Shown in pieces: positions 24,917-32,958 of a stretch of 64,000 nucleotides of DNA. Positions within the stretch are counted from its first letter, which is position 1; the number at the start of each line of letters is the position of its first letter. Source of the stretch: Candidatus Binatia bacterium. Lineage in GTDB: Bacteria; Vulcanimicrobiota; Vulcanimicrobiia; Vulcanimicrobiales; Vulcanimicrobiaceae. The stretch covers positions 630,501 through 694,500 of the forward strand of contig DATKHY010000003.1 in assembly GCA_035544215.1 (NCBI GenBank), in the 5' to 3' direction. The notes beneath the pieces are model-generated. The model saw nothing but the letters and a program-made list of their open reading frames with translations. It did not search any database and was not told the DNA's origin. A program made the position numbers and the translations under genes.

Positions 24917-27529
24917 CTAAAATTTGAAGTAGATAAACGTCGGCGAGATCCCGGGCCACGTAAACAGCATGAGCGCCAGCAGCAGGCCCGCCAGCGAGGC
25001 GACCCGCGCGAACGGGCGCAGCTGCGGCCAGGCCGGCTCGAACTTCCAGCGGTCGAGGAGCAGACGCAGCGCGCCGAAGGCGATGATACCCGCCGCCAGA
25101 ACCGCTTGCCAACCGCTCAACAGCGTCGCGCCGCCTCCGCCCGCGAACAGCTGCCGATACACCGCGAGGGCCGCGTCGAAGCTCTGCGCGCGAAAGAGCA
25201 CCCACGCGAGCGTGACGAGCGTAAACGTGACCGCGACGCGCACGAGCAACGCGGCCCCCCGCGGCCGCGTGCGCTCGTGGCCGATGCCGACGAGGCGCTC
25301 GAAACACAGCATCGCGCCGTGGAAGCCGCCCCACGCAACGAACGTCCATTGCGCGCCGTGCCAGAGGCCGCCGAGGAGCATCGTCAGCATCAGGTTGCGC
25401 AGCGTGGCCGGCGTGCCGTAGCGACTGCCTCCCAGCGGAATATAGAGGTAGTCGCGCAGCCACGTCGACAGCGTGATGTGCCAGCGGTGCCAGAAGTCCG
25501 TGATGCTGGTTGCCAGATACGGCATGTTGAAGTTCTCCGGGAAGACGAAGCCGAGCAGGCGCGCACAGCCGATCGCGATGTCGCTGTAGCCGGAAAAATC
25601 GAAATAGATTTGCATGCCGAACGCGAACATCGCGCTCCACGCGGCCGGCGCTCCCGGGTGAGCGGCGATCGCGTCGAAGTAGCCGTTGGCCACCGACGCG
25701 AATTGATCCGCAACGGCCATCTTCTTCACCAAGCCGAAACCCGCGCGCGCCAAACCGTAACTGATGTCGTCCGGCCCCGGCGGACGCCATGCGAAGAACT
25801 CGCCGAAGAACAAGCCCGCCCGCACGATCGGCCCCGCCAGCAACTGCGGGAAAAACGCGAGATACAGCGCGTAGTCCAGCGGCTTGCGCACGGCAGCAAT
25901 CTTCCCGCGGTAGACGTCCACCAGGTACGAGATGCTCTGAAACGTGTGAAAGCTGATGCCGATCGGGACGAACAGGTTGACGAGCCACGGATTCTGGTGC
26001 ATGCCGATGAGCGTCGCGACCGTGCTGCTCGCGAAGTTCGTGTACTTGAAGCTTCCGAGGAACGCGAGGTTCGCGGCGACGCCGAGCGCGAGCAGCAGGC
26101 GCGCGTTGCGCCCCCTGTCGCGCGCGCGCTCGAGCGCGATCCCGATCGCGAAGTCGCTGGCCGTTAGGATCCACAGGAACAGGACGTACCACGCGTTCCA
26201 GCGCGCGTAGAAATAGTAGCTCGCGACCAGAATGACGTACCAGCGCGCTCGCCGCGGGACCACGTAGAACAGCGCCGCCACGATCGCGAAGAATAGCCAA
26301 AACTCGTAGGACGTAAACGGCAGCGGGATCCCGATGCCGACGGCCGCAGCGAGCCACGACGGTGAGTGATGCGCGTGCGGCGGATCGGGGCTTGGTGCGG
26401 CGGGCGCCGTTTCGGCGGATGGCGTTGCTTTCGCGGCCGGTCTAGGTGGATCGGCCACGGAGCGCGCGACGTCGCCGCCGAGCAGTCGGCTGAACCGCAG
26501 GCTCCCCGCGGCGTTGAGGTGGTCCTCGTCCGCGAACAGCGCCGGCCGCTCCAGCGCGAGGTATTTGTCCGCGGGAAGCAGACGCGCATCGTATTCGCGC
26601 GCGATTTCGGCGAGCGAGCCGCTCGGCCGCTGCGAGCCGGAGCGGTGTACCGGCCGCGTCGGGATCCGCACGAAGATCGTCGGCACGCCCGCCGCCGCGT
26701 AGCGCGCAACGATCGGAGCGATCCATCGCTCGCGATAGACCGCGTAGGAGGGACTCGGCTTGGGCGCCTGCAGGACTTGCGTCGCGATCGCGGCGCGCTC
26801 GTCGGCCGACGCGTCGGGCGGATAAAGGATGGAGCCCGTCGCGAAGTTGACGGCCAGGCCGTCGAGATTCTCGCGGCGCGGATGCGCGGCGAGCGGGTCG
26901 TACGTCGTTTGCCCGCGGGCTTGCTCGATGGCGCGCAGACGCGCGAGCGGATCGGCCGCAAACGCTTGGAAGTCGTCGCGCAGCTCCGGTCCGCGCAAGA
27001 AGAGATCGATGCCGTGCTCGACGCGCTCGCGCGGATCCGAGAACGAGCCGGCCAGCTTGGGAAGGTCGCTCAGCCGCGTCTGAAAGACAACGTAGCGCAG
27101 GTCCATCGGGCGATCGTCGCCGTCGAGGCTGCCGATCGCGCTATCGTCGTCGGCATACGTATCCACGGCGATGACTATCGCGCGATAGCGGCTCGGGCCC
27201 GGATCGACGGCGCGCAAGAAGAACGGCCAGCAGCGCGGCGTGGTGCCCGGGACTCCGCCGTTGAGAAAGCGCAGCCCACCGCCGGCCGCGGTCGCGGCTG
27301 CCGGATCGAGCCCGGAATAGACGCGCGAATCGCCGAGGACCAGCACGTCGCGGCGCGGCTCGCTGCGAAACGCCTGGAACTGCGCGATGGCCGCTTCGAA
27401 TGCGCCCGTGCTGGACGACGGATCCAGCAAGCGCCGATATGAATCGGCGCGAAACGCGAGCACGTCGATTAGCGCAAAGATCGCCAGCGCGGCGGGCAAA
27501 AGCAAGCGTCGCAAGTGAGTGAGGCCCAA
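24917..27529 (-). CDS. SGNH-hydrolase-like / MBOAT O-acyltransferase fusion
   Basis: An 870-residue fusion. Residues 1-370: a single N-terminal membrane segment and an SGNH-type domain, with block I VLVLGDSRVYSG and block V DEDHLNAAGSLRF (Asp-x-x-His), like AlgJ/AlgX-type partners. Residues 370-410: a Pro/Ala linker. Residues 410-870: an AlgI-type MBOAT, with KYTNF, PIGISFHTFQSISYLVDVYRG, FPQLLAGPIVR, FWHRWHITLSTWLRDYLYIPLGG and the catalytic His in LLGGLWHGAQW. Normally two genes cooperate to O-acetylate exported glycans; here they are covalently joined. The predicted start is TTG 27529, with no clear ribosome-binding site. The glycan target is unknown. Confidence 0.9.
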   Translation of the reverse strand: MGLTHLRRLLLPAALAIFALIDVLAFRADSYRRLLDPSSSTGAFEAAIAQFQAFRSEPRRDVLVLGDSRVYSGLDPAAATAAGGGLRFLNGGVPGTTPRCWPFFLRAVDPGPSRYRAIVIAVDTYADDDSAIGSLDGDDRPMDLRYVVFQTRLSDLPKLAGSFSDPRERVEHGIDLFLRGPELRDDFQAFAADPLARLRAIEQARGQTTYDPLAAHPRRENLDGLAVNFATGSILYPPDASADERAAIATQVLQAPKPSPSYAVYRERWIAPIVARYAAAGVPTIFVRIPTRPVHRSGSQRPSGSLAEIAREYDARLLPADKYLALERPALFADEDHLNAAGSLRFSRLLGGDVARSVADPPRPAAKATPSAETAPAAPSPDPPHAHHSPSWLAAAVGIGIPLPFTSYEFWLFFAIVAALFYVVPRRARWYVILVASYYFYARWNAWYVLFLWILTASDFAIGIALERARDRGRNARLLLALGVAANLAFLGSFKYTNFASSTVATLIGMHQNPWLVNLFVPIGISFHTFQSISYLVDVYRGKIAAVRKPLDYALYLAFFPQLLAGPIVRAGLFFGEFFAWRPPGPDDISYGLARAGFGLVKKMAVADQFASVANGYFDAIAAHPGAPAAWSAMFAFGMQIYFDFSGYSDIAIGCARLLGFVFPENFNMPYLATSITDFWHRWHITLSTWLRDYLYIPLGGSRYGTPATLRNLMLTMLLGGLWHGAQWTFVAWGGFHGAMLCFERLVGIGHERTRPRGAALLVRVAVTFTLVTLAWVLFRAQSFDAALAVYRQLFAGGGGATLLSGWQAVLAAGIIAFGALRLLLDRWKFEPAWPQLRPFARVASLAGLLLALMLFTWPGISPTFIYFKF

Positions 27530-27588
27530 GCTGTTCGCAGGCGAGTACGGGCAGTCCTATCCGCGCGCTTTCGCAACCGTTTCCACGG

Positions 27589-29106
27589 ATGCCGCCGTCA
27601 ACGAATAGGATGCGCGCTGCCGCCATTTCGCAACACGACTCCACGCCCGTGGCGCTCATCACCATTACGGTGATGCTCGGCCTGATCATGGCGATCATCG
27701 ACTCGACGATCGTTAACGTCGCGATCTCCACGATCGGCGGCAACCTGGGCGCCACTGTGGACGAGGTTGCATGGGTCGCGACCGGCTACATCCTCGCCAA
27801 CGTCGTCGTGATGCCGCTCAACGGGTGGCTGACCGCGCTGTTGGGGCGCAAGACGTTTTACGCGCTGTCGCTCGCGCTGTTCACGGTAGCGTCGTTCTTC
27901 TGCGGCACGGCGCGCTCCATCTGGGTGCTTGTCTTCTACCGCGTGATCCAGGGGCTCGGCGGCGGTGCGCTGCAGCCGACGGCGCAGGCGATCCTCTTCG
28001 AGACCTTCCCCGCGGAGCGGCGCGGCGCCGCGATGGCGATCTTCGGCATGGGCGCGATGGTCGGGCCCGCGATCGGCCCTGCGCTCGGCGGATGGATCGT
28101 GGACAACGCGAGCTGGCCGCTGATCTTCTACATTAACATCCCGATCGGCATCGTCGCGTTCTTGATGACGCTGGCGTTCATCCCCAACCCACACTACATC
28201 GCGAAACCGAAGGGCGGCATCGATTGGGTCGGACTCGGACTGCTGACGGCCGGGCTCGCCTCGCTGCAGTTCGTGCTCGAGCAGGGCGAACGCGACGACT
28301 GGTTCCAGTCGCAGACGATTATCCTCTTCACGGTGATCGCCGTCGTCGCGCTGATCGTCTTCGTGCTCAAGACCTTGCGCGACAAACATCCGCTGGTCAA
28401 CCTGCGGGTCTTCAAGTTCCGATCTTTCTCGGTCGGCTCGTTCCTGGGCATCATCATGGGATTCGGGCTCTTCGGCACGGCGTTGATCTTGCCGCTGTTC
28501 TTTCAGACGATCCTCGGCATGACCGCGTTCGACACGGGCATGGCGCTAGCGCCGGGAGCGATCGCGACCGCGATCTCCATGCTGATCATCGGGCGGATCC
28601 TCAACCGCGTCGACGGACGGTGGTCGATCGTCTTCGGGACCCTGCTCTTCGCTTGGTCCACGTGGCTGCTCGGCGGACTGACGGTGCAGGCCGGCTATTG
28701 GGACGTTTTCTGGCCGCGCGTCGTGCAGGGGTTCGCGCTCGGCTTTATGTTCGTACCGCTCACGACGATCGCGCTCAGCGACGTGCCGGTGCCGGAGCTC
28801 GCGAACGCCACCGGAGTCTTTACGCTGCTGCGCCAGCTTGGGGGGAGCCTCGGCATCGCGATCCTCACCACCATGTTGACGCACGAGACGGCGATCGCGT
28901 GGAACGTGCTCGCGTCGGGGGTCACGCAGACGCACGGATACCCAACGACGCTGCTGACGCAGCTGGTCGCGCAGCAGTCGGCGATGATCGCCTACAACTA
29001 TCTCTTCCGTTGGACGGCGATCGTGTTCGTGCTCTCCACGCCGCTGATCTTCTTGGTCCACCGCCAGCGCCCGAGCGCGCAGCTCGCGGCGGCCGGCGCC
29101 GAGTAA
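27589..29106 (+). CDS. DHA2-family multidrug efflux transporter (EmrB/QacA type)
   Basis: A 505-residue, 14-helix major-facilitator protein. Motif A is GWLTALLGRKTFYALSLALF, motif C-like GPAIGPALGGWIVDNASWPLIFYINIPIG, and the DSTIVNVAI motif in helix 1 with its acidic residue is typical of DHA2 exporters. Substrate not predictable; it could export drugs or lipids. Start 27589 (alternative 27610). No adjacent membrane-fusion protein or regulator. Confidence 0.93.
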   Translation: MPPSTNRMRAAAISQHDSTPVALITITVMLGLIMAIIDSTIVNVAISTIGGNLGATVDEVAWVATGYILANVVVMPLNGWLTALLGRKTFYALSLALFTVASFFCGTARSIWVLVFYRVIQGLGGGALQPTAQAILFETFPAERRGAAMAIFGMGAMVGPAIGPALGGWIVDNASWPLIFYINIPIGIVAFLMTLAFIPNPHYIAKPKGGIDWVGLGLLTAGLASLQFVLEQGERDDWFQSQTIILFTVIAVVALIVFVLKTLRDKHPLVNLRVFKFRSFSVGSFLGIIMGFGLFGTALILPLFFQTILGMTAFDTGMALAPGAIATAISMLIIGRILNRVDGRWSIVFGTLLFAWSTWLLGGLTVQAGYWDVFWPRVVQGFALGFMFVPLTTIALSDVPVPELANATGVFTLLRQLGGSLGIAILTTMLTHETAIAWNVLASGVTQTHGYPTTLLTQLVAQQSAMIAYNYLFRWTAIVFVLSTPLIFLVHRQRPSAQLAAAGAE

Positions 29107-30015
29107 TTAGCGCCGCGATCCGACGCTGACCGTTACTCCGAATGCGTAGTAGGCGTTGGTGATCAGTTTGGAGTCGAGGCCACCCTTCGGATACGGGTAG
29201 AACGCGACTTCCGTGCCCGACGCAACAATCAGCGTCGAGCCCAAAATCCAAAAGCCGGTACCGACGCCGGGGCCGTCGAGCACCGTTCTGCCGATGCGTT
29301 TGTGTAGCGCATAGCGGCTCAGGTCGTACGGACTCTGCGGAATCGCTAAGCGTTTGCCGTCCCAGGCGATGCCGAAATCCGCGTACCCGAACGGGACGAG
29401 CCTGTACTGGCTGAGCGTGGAAGCGCCCTTGCGCAACTTGAACAACTTGCTCGCGTAAATGCCGGTTTTCGCCGCCGCGAAAAGGTTGCCGACGCCGTCG
29501 TAGCTGCAGTCGAACGGCGTCGCTCCCGTGGCGTAATAGTACTCGGGCGACCCTTGAGCGCCGGCATAGATCGCCACGCGCTGGCTGAAGTAGTTTGAGG
29601 CGACCGCGAGATTGCCCGTCGTGGGATCCACGGAGCAGTTCAACGGCGGATCGCTATCGCTCAGCTGCGCGATCGGCGTCGTGCCGCCGTGCGAGTACTC
29701 GACCATCGCTCCCGGGCTAAACGAACCCGCCGTGTCGTCAGCGATCCACACGTTGCCGGCCGCGTCAGAGCAAATGCCGTACGGGTTGGTAAAGCCGGTC
29801 AGCGTGCCTACCTGATTGCCGGCTGGATACGTGTAGACGTCCACGCTGCGGCTGGGAGGCCTGGTAACATACAGAAGATCGCCGCTCTTCGCCGCGAGCT
29901 GCATCCACGAGCCGCGACCTTGCGGCAATGCGCCGGGCGCGGCAGTCGGTGATCCCGCGCAGGCAGTCAGGAACGCCGCTGCCGCGCAGGCCGCGTAGAG
30001 TCCTGAGAGCTTCAT
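29107..30015 (-). CDS. Lipoprotein with NHL-type beta-propeller repeats
   Basis: A 302-residue lipoprotein. Start 30015 gives MKLSGLYAACAAAAFLTACAG, a signal peptide with lipobox. Repeats: LLYVTRPPSRSVDVYTYPAG, NPYGICSDAAGNVWIADD, NCSVDPTTGNLAVAS, DCSYDGVGNLFAA. The pattern GTTPIAQL...D.NCSVDP.TGNLAV is shared closely with the protein at 62712-63689 and loosely with that at 1933-2922. Role unknown; exported to the envelope. Its promoter region contains the dispersed repeats at 30047-30235. Confidence 0.88.
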   Translation of the reverse strand: MKLSGLYAACAAAAFLTACAGSPTAAPGALPQGRGSWMQLAAKSGDLLYVTRPPSRSVDVYTYPAGNQVGTLTGFTNPYGICSDAAGNVWIADDTAGSFSPGAMVEYSHGGTTPIAQLSDSDPPLNCSVDPTTGNLAVASNYFSQRVAIYAGAQGSPEYYYATGATPFDCSYDGVGNLFAAAKTGIYASKLFKLRKGASTLSQYRLVPFGYADFGIAWDGKRLAIPQSPYDLSRYALHKRIGRTVLDGPGVGTGFWILGSTLIVASGTEVAFYPYPKGGLDSKLITNAYYAFGVTVSVGSRR

Positions 30016-30046
30016 GGCCCTCACGTTCCAGCGGTTCCTCTCCGTC

Positions 30047-30235
30047 ACCCTTCGAGATTTCCGTTTCCAGGGTTGCCTCTTAGTCATCCTTCGACGAGCT
30101 CAGGATGACACTGCACGCCCGTCCTTCGACTTCGCTCGCTGCGCTCGCTCCGCTCAGGATGACATCGTCACCTGCGTCCTTCGACGGAGCCTGTCCTGAG
30201 CGAGCGTAGCGAGTCGAAGGGCTCAGGATGACACA
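30047..30235. repeat. Cluster of dispersed palindromic repeats
   Basis: At least three tandem copies of an element with ends CCTTCGAC...GCTCAGGATGACA, such as CCTTCGACGAGCTCAGGATG, TCCTTCGACTTCGCTCGCTG with CTCCGCTCAGGATGACATCG, and TCCTTCGACGGAGCCTGTCC with GAGTCGAAGGGCTCAGG. The last is a near-perfect inverted repeat able to form a hairpin. It fills the gap between a lipoprotein start and a TadE stop; no gene lies here. Confidence 0.85.
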
Positions 30236-30241
30236 AGGAGG

Positions 30242-30661
30242 CTAGTTCGAGATTACCATTTCCGAGGTGCTGGACATCGTCATAGCGGCGGTCGGCAGGA
30301 ACGGCAGCATGAACCTGAACGGATATTGCACCGTCACTTCGGCAACGCATCCCGGAGCGTTCCCGCAAGCGGTGAAATTCAAGCTCGCACTGATCTTAGA
30401 CGGATTCGTGGCGCCTTCCGACAGGCTCTGTACGTACGTCTGGACGTCGGTCGAGGATGCCGGGCAGTGATCCAGCAGCGTGCACTTCGAGCCGCGCACG
30501 ATCGCCCAGCGCGCGCCCTCGCGCGCCGCGTTGGCTACGAACGAGTACGTGTAGAGCGCTCGTCCGAAATCGATGATCCCGAACATTATCGTGAGGAGCA
30601 CCGCCATCACGACGGCCGTTTCCGCCAAGGTGCTCCCGCGCTCGCGGTTGCGCGGCTTCAC
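30242..30661 (-). CDS. tadE: TadE-like pseudopilin (second set)
   Basis: A 139-residue minor pilin of the Tad system. The N-terminal RNRERGSTLAETAVVMAVLLTIMFGIIDFGRALYTY is a prepilin-type hydrophobic helix with the TadE pattern (G[ST].hE.A hydrophobic, then D.GR..Y.Y). It is followed by NAAREGARWAIVRGSKC and two Cys-containing loops. A close paralogue lies at 34364-34810. ATG 30661 overlaps the next gene's stop by four bases. Confidence 0.88.
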   Translation of the reverse strand: MKPRNRERGSTLAETAVVMAVLLTIMFGIIDFGRALYTYSFVANAAREGARWAIVRGSKCTLLDHCPASSTDVQTYVQSLSEGATNPSKISASLNFTACGNAPGCVAEVTVQYPFRFMLPFLPTAAMTMSSTSEMVISN

Positions 30662-31107
30662 TGGTAGATCACCCGCATCATCGCGCTGCCGCTAACCGGG
30701 ATGTGTGTCGGGATGCCCGGGTAGCTGAGCAGGGAGCTGAACGTGCCCGTCACTTGGACTTTTACGTAGTACACGTTGCCTGACGCAGGGACGGATCCGG
30801 TCGCGCACTGAGTCGGCGTGGCGCCGTTCTGCGAGCACAATTCCCATGCTTGGGCCGTCAGACTCGAGAGTCCCATCGCGTCCTGCATCGCCGCACCCGA
30901 CATGCCCGCGGTGTCGTAAGCCTGTTGCGGGCCCTGCGCCCCGTACTGTACGCCGGCGCGCGCCGCGTTTGCCGCGACGATCGCGTAGTATGCATAGCGG
31001 CCGACTTCGATGCCGCCGAGCAGCAGGAACATAAGTACGGGCAGTACGAGCGCCAATTCGATCAGGCTCGTCCCCGATTCGGATCGAAGGAGGTTGAGCT
31101 TTCTCAT
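30658..31107 (-). CDS. TadE/TadF-like pseudopilin (second set)
   Basis: A 149-residue protein with the N-terminal SGTSLIELALVLPVLMFLLLGGIEVGRYAYYAIVAANAARAG, typical TadE/TadF. Paralogue at 34807-35274. It overlaps both the TadG-like gene upstream (31104) and the TadE-like gene downstream. The stretch IPTHIPVSGSAMMRVIYQ at the C-terminus matches the sister copy (IPNSFPITATAIMPV). Confidence 0.88.
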   Translation of the reverse strand: MRKLNLLRSESGTSLIELALVLPVLMFLLLGGIEVGRYAYYAIVAANAARAGVQYGAQGPQQAYDTAGMSGAAMQDAMGLSSLTAQAWELCSQNGATPTQCATGSVPASGNVYYVKVQVTGTFSSLLSYPGIPTHIPVSGSAMMRVIYQ

Positions 31108-32288
31108 TGTGACAGCACCACCGTCTTGATCAGGGACGCGTTGGTCGGCGGCGCACCGAAGTCTTCACCCGTGCTGCCGTTGAAGTTCGCGTAGTTTGCG
31201 ACGATCACGGTGTACAGCCCGTATGCGCCGTTGTAGTTGATCTGCGCCGACGGCGCGTAGAGCATGCCGCTGACGTTGGTCGAGCTAGCGTTGAAGTTGA
31301 CCGTATTGCTATTGCCCGACACTTGATAGAACGTGACGCCGGAGTAAGGTCCCGTCGTCTGCGGCGCTAGTGTCAGCGCGCTGACCTTGTTGAAGTTGGT
31401 CGACGCGCCGGCCGGGATGTAGATCGTCACGCCTGCGCTTCCATTGATGGAGGCCCCGCTAAAGTTCGAGCCGCCGGCGAACACATACGTCCCGGTCTGC
31501 ATGGTGATGTTCTGTCCGTGCACGTTGAGGCTGTTGTAACAGCCCGGCGTCAGGATGCCGTTACCGGCGTACGATCCGACACAAGGCGACATCGAGGGCG
31601 GGCTCGATGTGAGTGCGGCACAGCCCGCGATCTCCGGACACGGGTCGGCTACCGGAGCAATCGGCGCCGGCGTCGCGCCGGTGAACGTGCCGCCGTTGTT
31701 GCTCCCGCTGTAGCTCACCTCGCCGATCGCGCCGGCGCTGACGTTCGCGCCGTTGAAGTTCGCGGAACCATTCAGGAAGATGCTGCACTTCGACGCCTGA
31801 ACGTTCGCGCCGTTGAAGTTCGTGTTCTGGCCGATTCCCAGCATGTAGATGCAGCCGGGGCCGTCGGCGACCACGGCGGCCGTCGCTTGCGTCGACTCGG
31901 CCATTGTCTTCCAGCCGAACACCTTCGTTAAGAACGTCGCGACCTTGCTGCTATTGATCGTCGCATTGACGGCACAATTATTGCTCGCGAACGGACCGCT
32001 CGAGGGCGGATTGCTGGCGGTGACCGTCACGCCGTTGCTGCCGTCGGTGAATCCGTTATTGGTTGCATCGTTCTTCGCCGCCGTTATCGCGGCCGATTGG
32101 TTCGGACAGCCCGAGAAGATCAGCTGCTGGGCTCCCCCGAGGGCGGCCGCATCCGCGGCGGATTGCTGTTCGCGCTGGTGGTAGCGCCAGTAGCCGACGT
32201 CGACCGCCATACCCCCGAAGCCCATCAGGGCCGCGAGACAGATGGCGATCAACGGCAGTACCTGGCCGGACTCTCCCTTGTGCCTCAT
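31104..32288 (-). CDS. TadG-like protein with NFNGAN repeats (second set)
   Basis: A 394-residue protein. The N-terminus GQVLPLIAICLAALMGFGGMAVDVGYWRYHQREQQSAADAAALGGA is the TadG anchor helix followed by the QQ.AADAAALGG motif. The rest is a secreted Asn/Gly/Ser-rich region with recurrent NFNGANV, SANFNGANV and TNFNGA units, then TGTYVFAGGSNFSG and MLYAPSAQINYNGAYG. This resembles a right-handed beta-solenoid. Start 32288 follows AAGGAGAGC. A paralogue of the same design is at 35271-36461. Likely an adhesive or scaffold part of the Tad machine. Confidence 0.85.
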   Translation of the reverse strand: MRHKGESGQVLPLIAICLAALMGFGGMAVDVGYWRYHQREQQSAADAAALGGAQQLIFSGCPNQSAAITAAKNDATNNGFTDGSNGVTVTASNPPSSGPFASNNCAVNATINSSKVATFLTKVFGWKTMAESTQATAAVVADGPGCIYMLGIGQNTNFNGANVQASKCSIFLNGSANFNGANVSAGAIGEVSYSGSNNGGTFTGATPAPIAPVADPCPEIAGCAALTSSPPSMSPCVGSYAGNGILTPGCYNSLNVHGQNITMQTGTYVFAGGSNFSGASINGSAGVTIYIPAGASTNFNKVSALTLAPQTTGPYSGVTFYQVSGNSNTVNFNASSTNVSGMLYAPSAQINYNGAYGLYTVIVANYANFNGSTGEDFGAPPTNASLIKTVVLSQ

Positions 32289-32401
32289 CAAGATAGCTCT
32301 CCTTATTTCAGGCTGGACAAGAGACGGAACGGCCGCGCCTATAAGCACGACCGCATACCGAGGGCCCTCTTGAGCCCCCAGGGGATTATGCCACCGAACC
32401 C

Positions 32402-32415
32402 GTTGACGCGTCAAC
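32402..32415. promoter_or_regulatory. 14-bp perfect palindrome upstream of the TadG-like operon and first Flp pilins
   Basis: GTTGACGCGTCAAC is a perfect palindrome in the intergenic region 32289-32532, between the divergent TadG-like gene and first Flp pilin. A version with one mismatch occurs at 37904-37917 upstream of the secretin. A shared operator for a dimeric regulator is a fair inference. Confidence 0.5.
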
Positions 32416-32532
32416 AAAATTTAACGGTTTAGGCAGGGAGAGACCGGCGGAAGCCAAAATGGTGGCCTTTCAAGCCGCCGTTTTAACGAGCGGTCGCTTG
32501 CTTTGTTTGCAAAACGCTAGGAAGGAGCTAGG

Positions 32533-32694
32533 ATGCTTACCACGCTCACGACGATGCTTCGCGACGACGAAGGCGCTACGATGGTCGAGTACGGTCTGAT
32601 GGTTGCGCTTGTCGCGCTGGTCGCCCTTACGGCGGTCAAGCTGCTGGGATCAAACCTCAGCACGCTCTTCAACACCGTCGCCACCACGATCTAA
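32533..32694 (+). CDS. flp: Flp-type major pilin
   Basis: A 53-residue Flp pilin precursor. MLTTLTTMLRDDEGATMVEYGL has the Flp cleavage pattern: a short leader, Gly-Ala, then TMVEYGL with Glu and Tyr at mature +5/+6-like positions, followed by a hydrophobic helix (MVALVALVALTAVKLLG) and a NLSTLFNTV tail. Ribosome-binding sequence GGAAGGAGCTAGG precedes the ATG. Followed 62 bases later by a near copy. Confidence 0.9.
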   Translation: MLTTLTTMLRDDEGATMVEYGLMVALVALVALTAVKLLGSNLSTLFNTVATTI

Positions 32695-32756
32695 GGGAAA
32701 CCACCGGTACCGGCGGGACGGTGCGACCCTGCTCTGCCGTTTAGGAAGGAGCTAGG

Positions 32757-32918
32757 ATGCTCACGTTGTTCAGGAAGAGGCTTCGCGACGAAAGCGGAGC
32801 TACGATGGTCGAATACGGCTTGATGATCGCGCTGGTCGCTCTGGTCGCGCTTGCGGCGGTGACGCTGCTTGGCTCGAACCTCAGCTCGATCTTCAACACC
32901 GTCGCTACATCGATCTAA
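32757..32918 (+). CDS. flp: Flp-type major pilin
   Basis: A 53-residue Flp pilin, close paralogue of the preceding one: RLRDESGATMVEYGLM, helix IALVALVALAAVTLLG, tail SNLSSIFNTVATSI. It has the same leader-length and the same GGAAGGAGCTAGG ribosome-binding site as the first pilin. Two further Flp genes occur at 38786 and 39034. Confidence 0.9.
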   Translation: MLTLFRKRLRDESGATMVEYGLMIALVALVALAAVTLLGSNLSSIFNTVATSI

Positions 32919-32958
32919 AGGCGTTGCGGTACGAACGGGGCCGGAGCCAGGGCCGGCC

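Noticed and set aside
24782-26167. A long open frame antisense to the MBOAT gene
   Set aside because: Low-complexity Arg/Gln/Glu composition typical of a complementary frame; the minus strand carries clear SGNH and MBOAT motifs.
26366-27442. A 358-codon frame antisense to the SGNH domain
   Set aside because: Shadow of the same gene; no ribosome-binding site and no recognisable domain.
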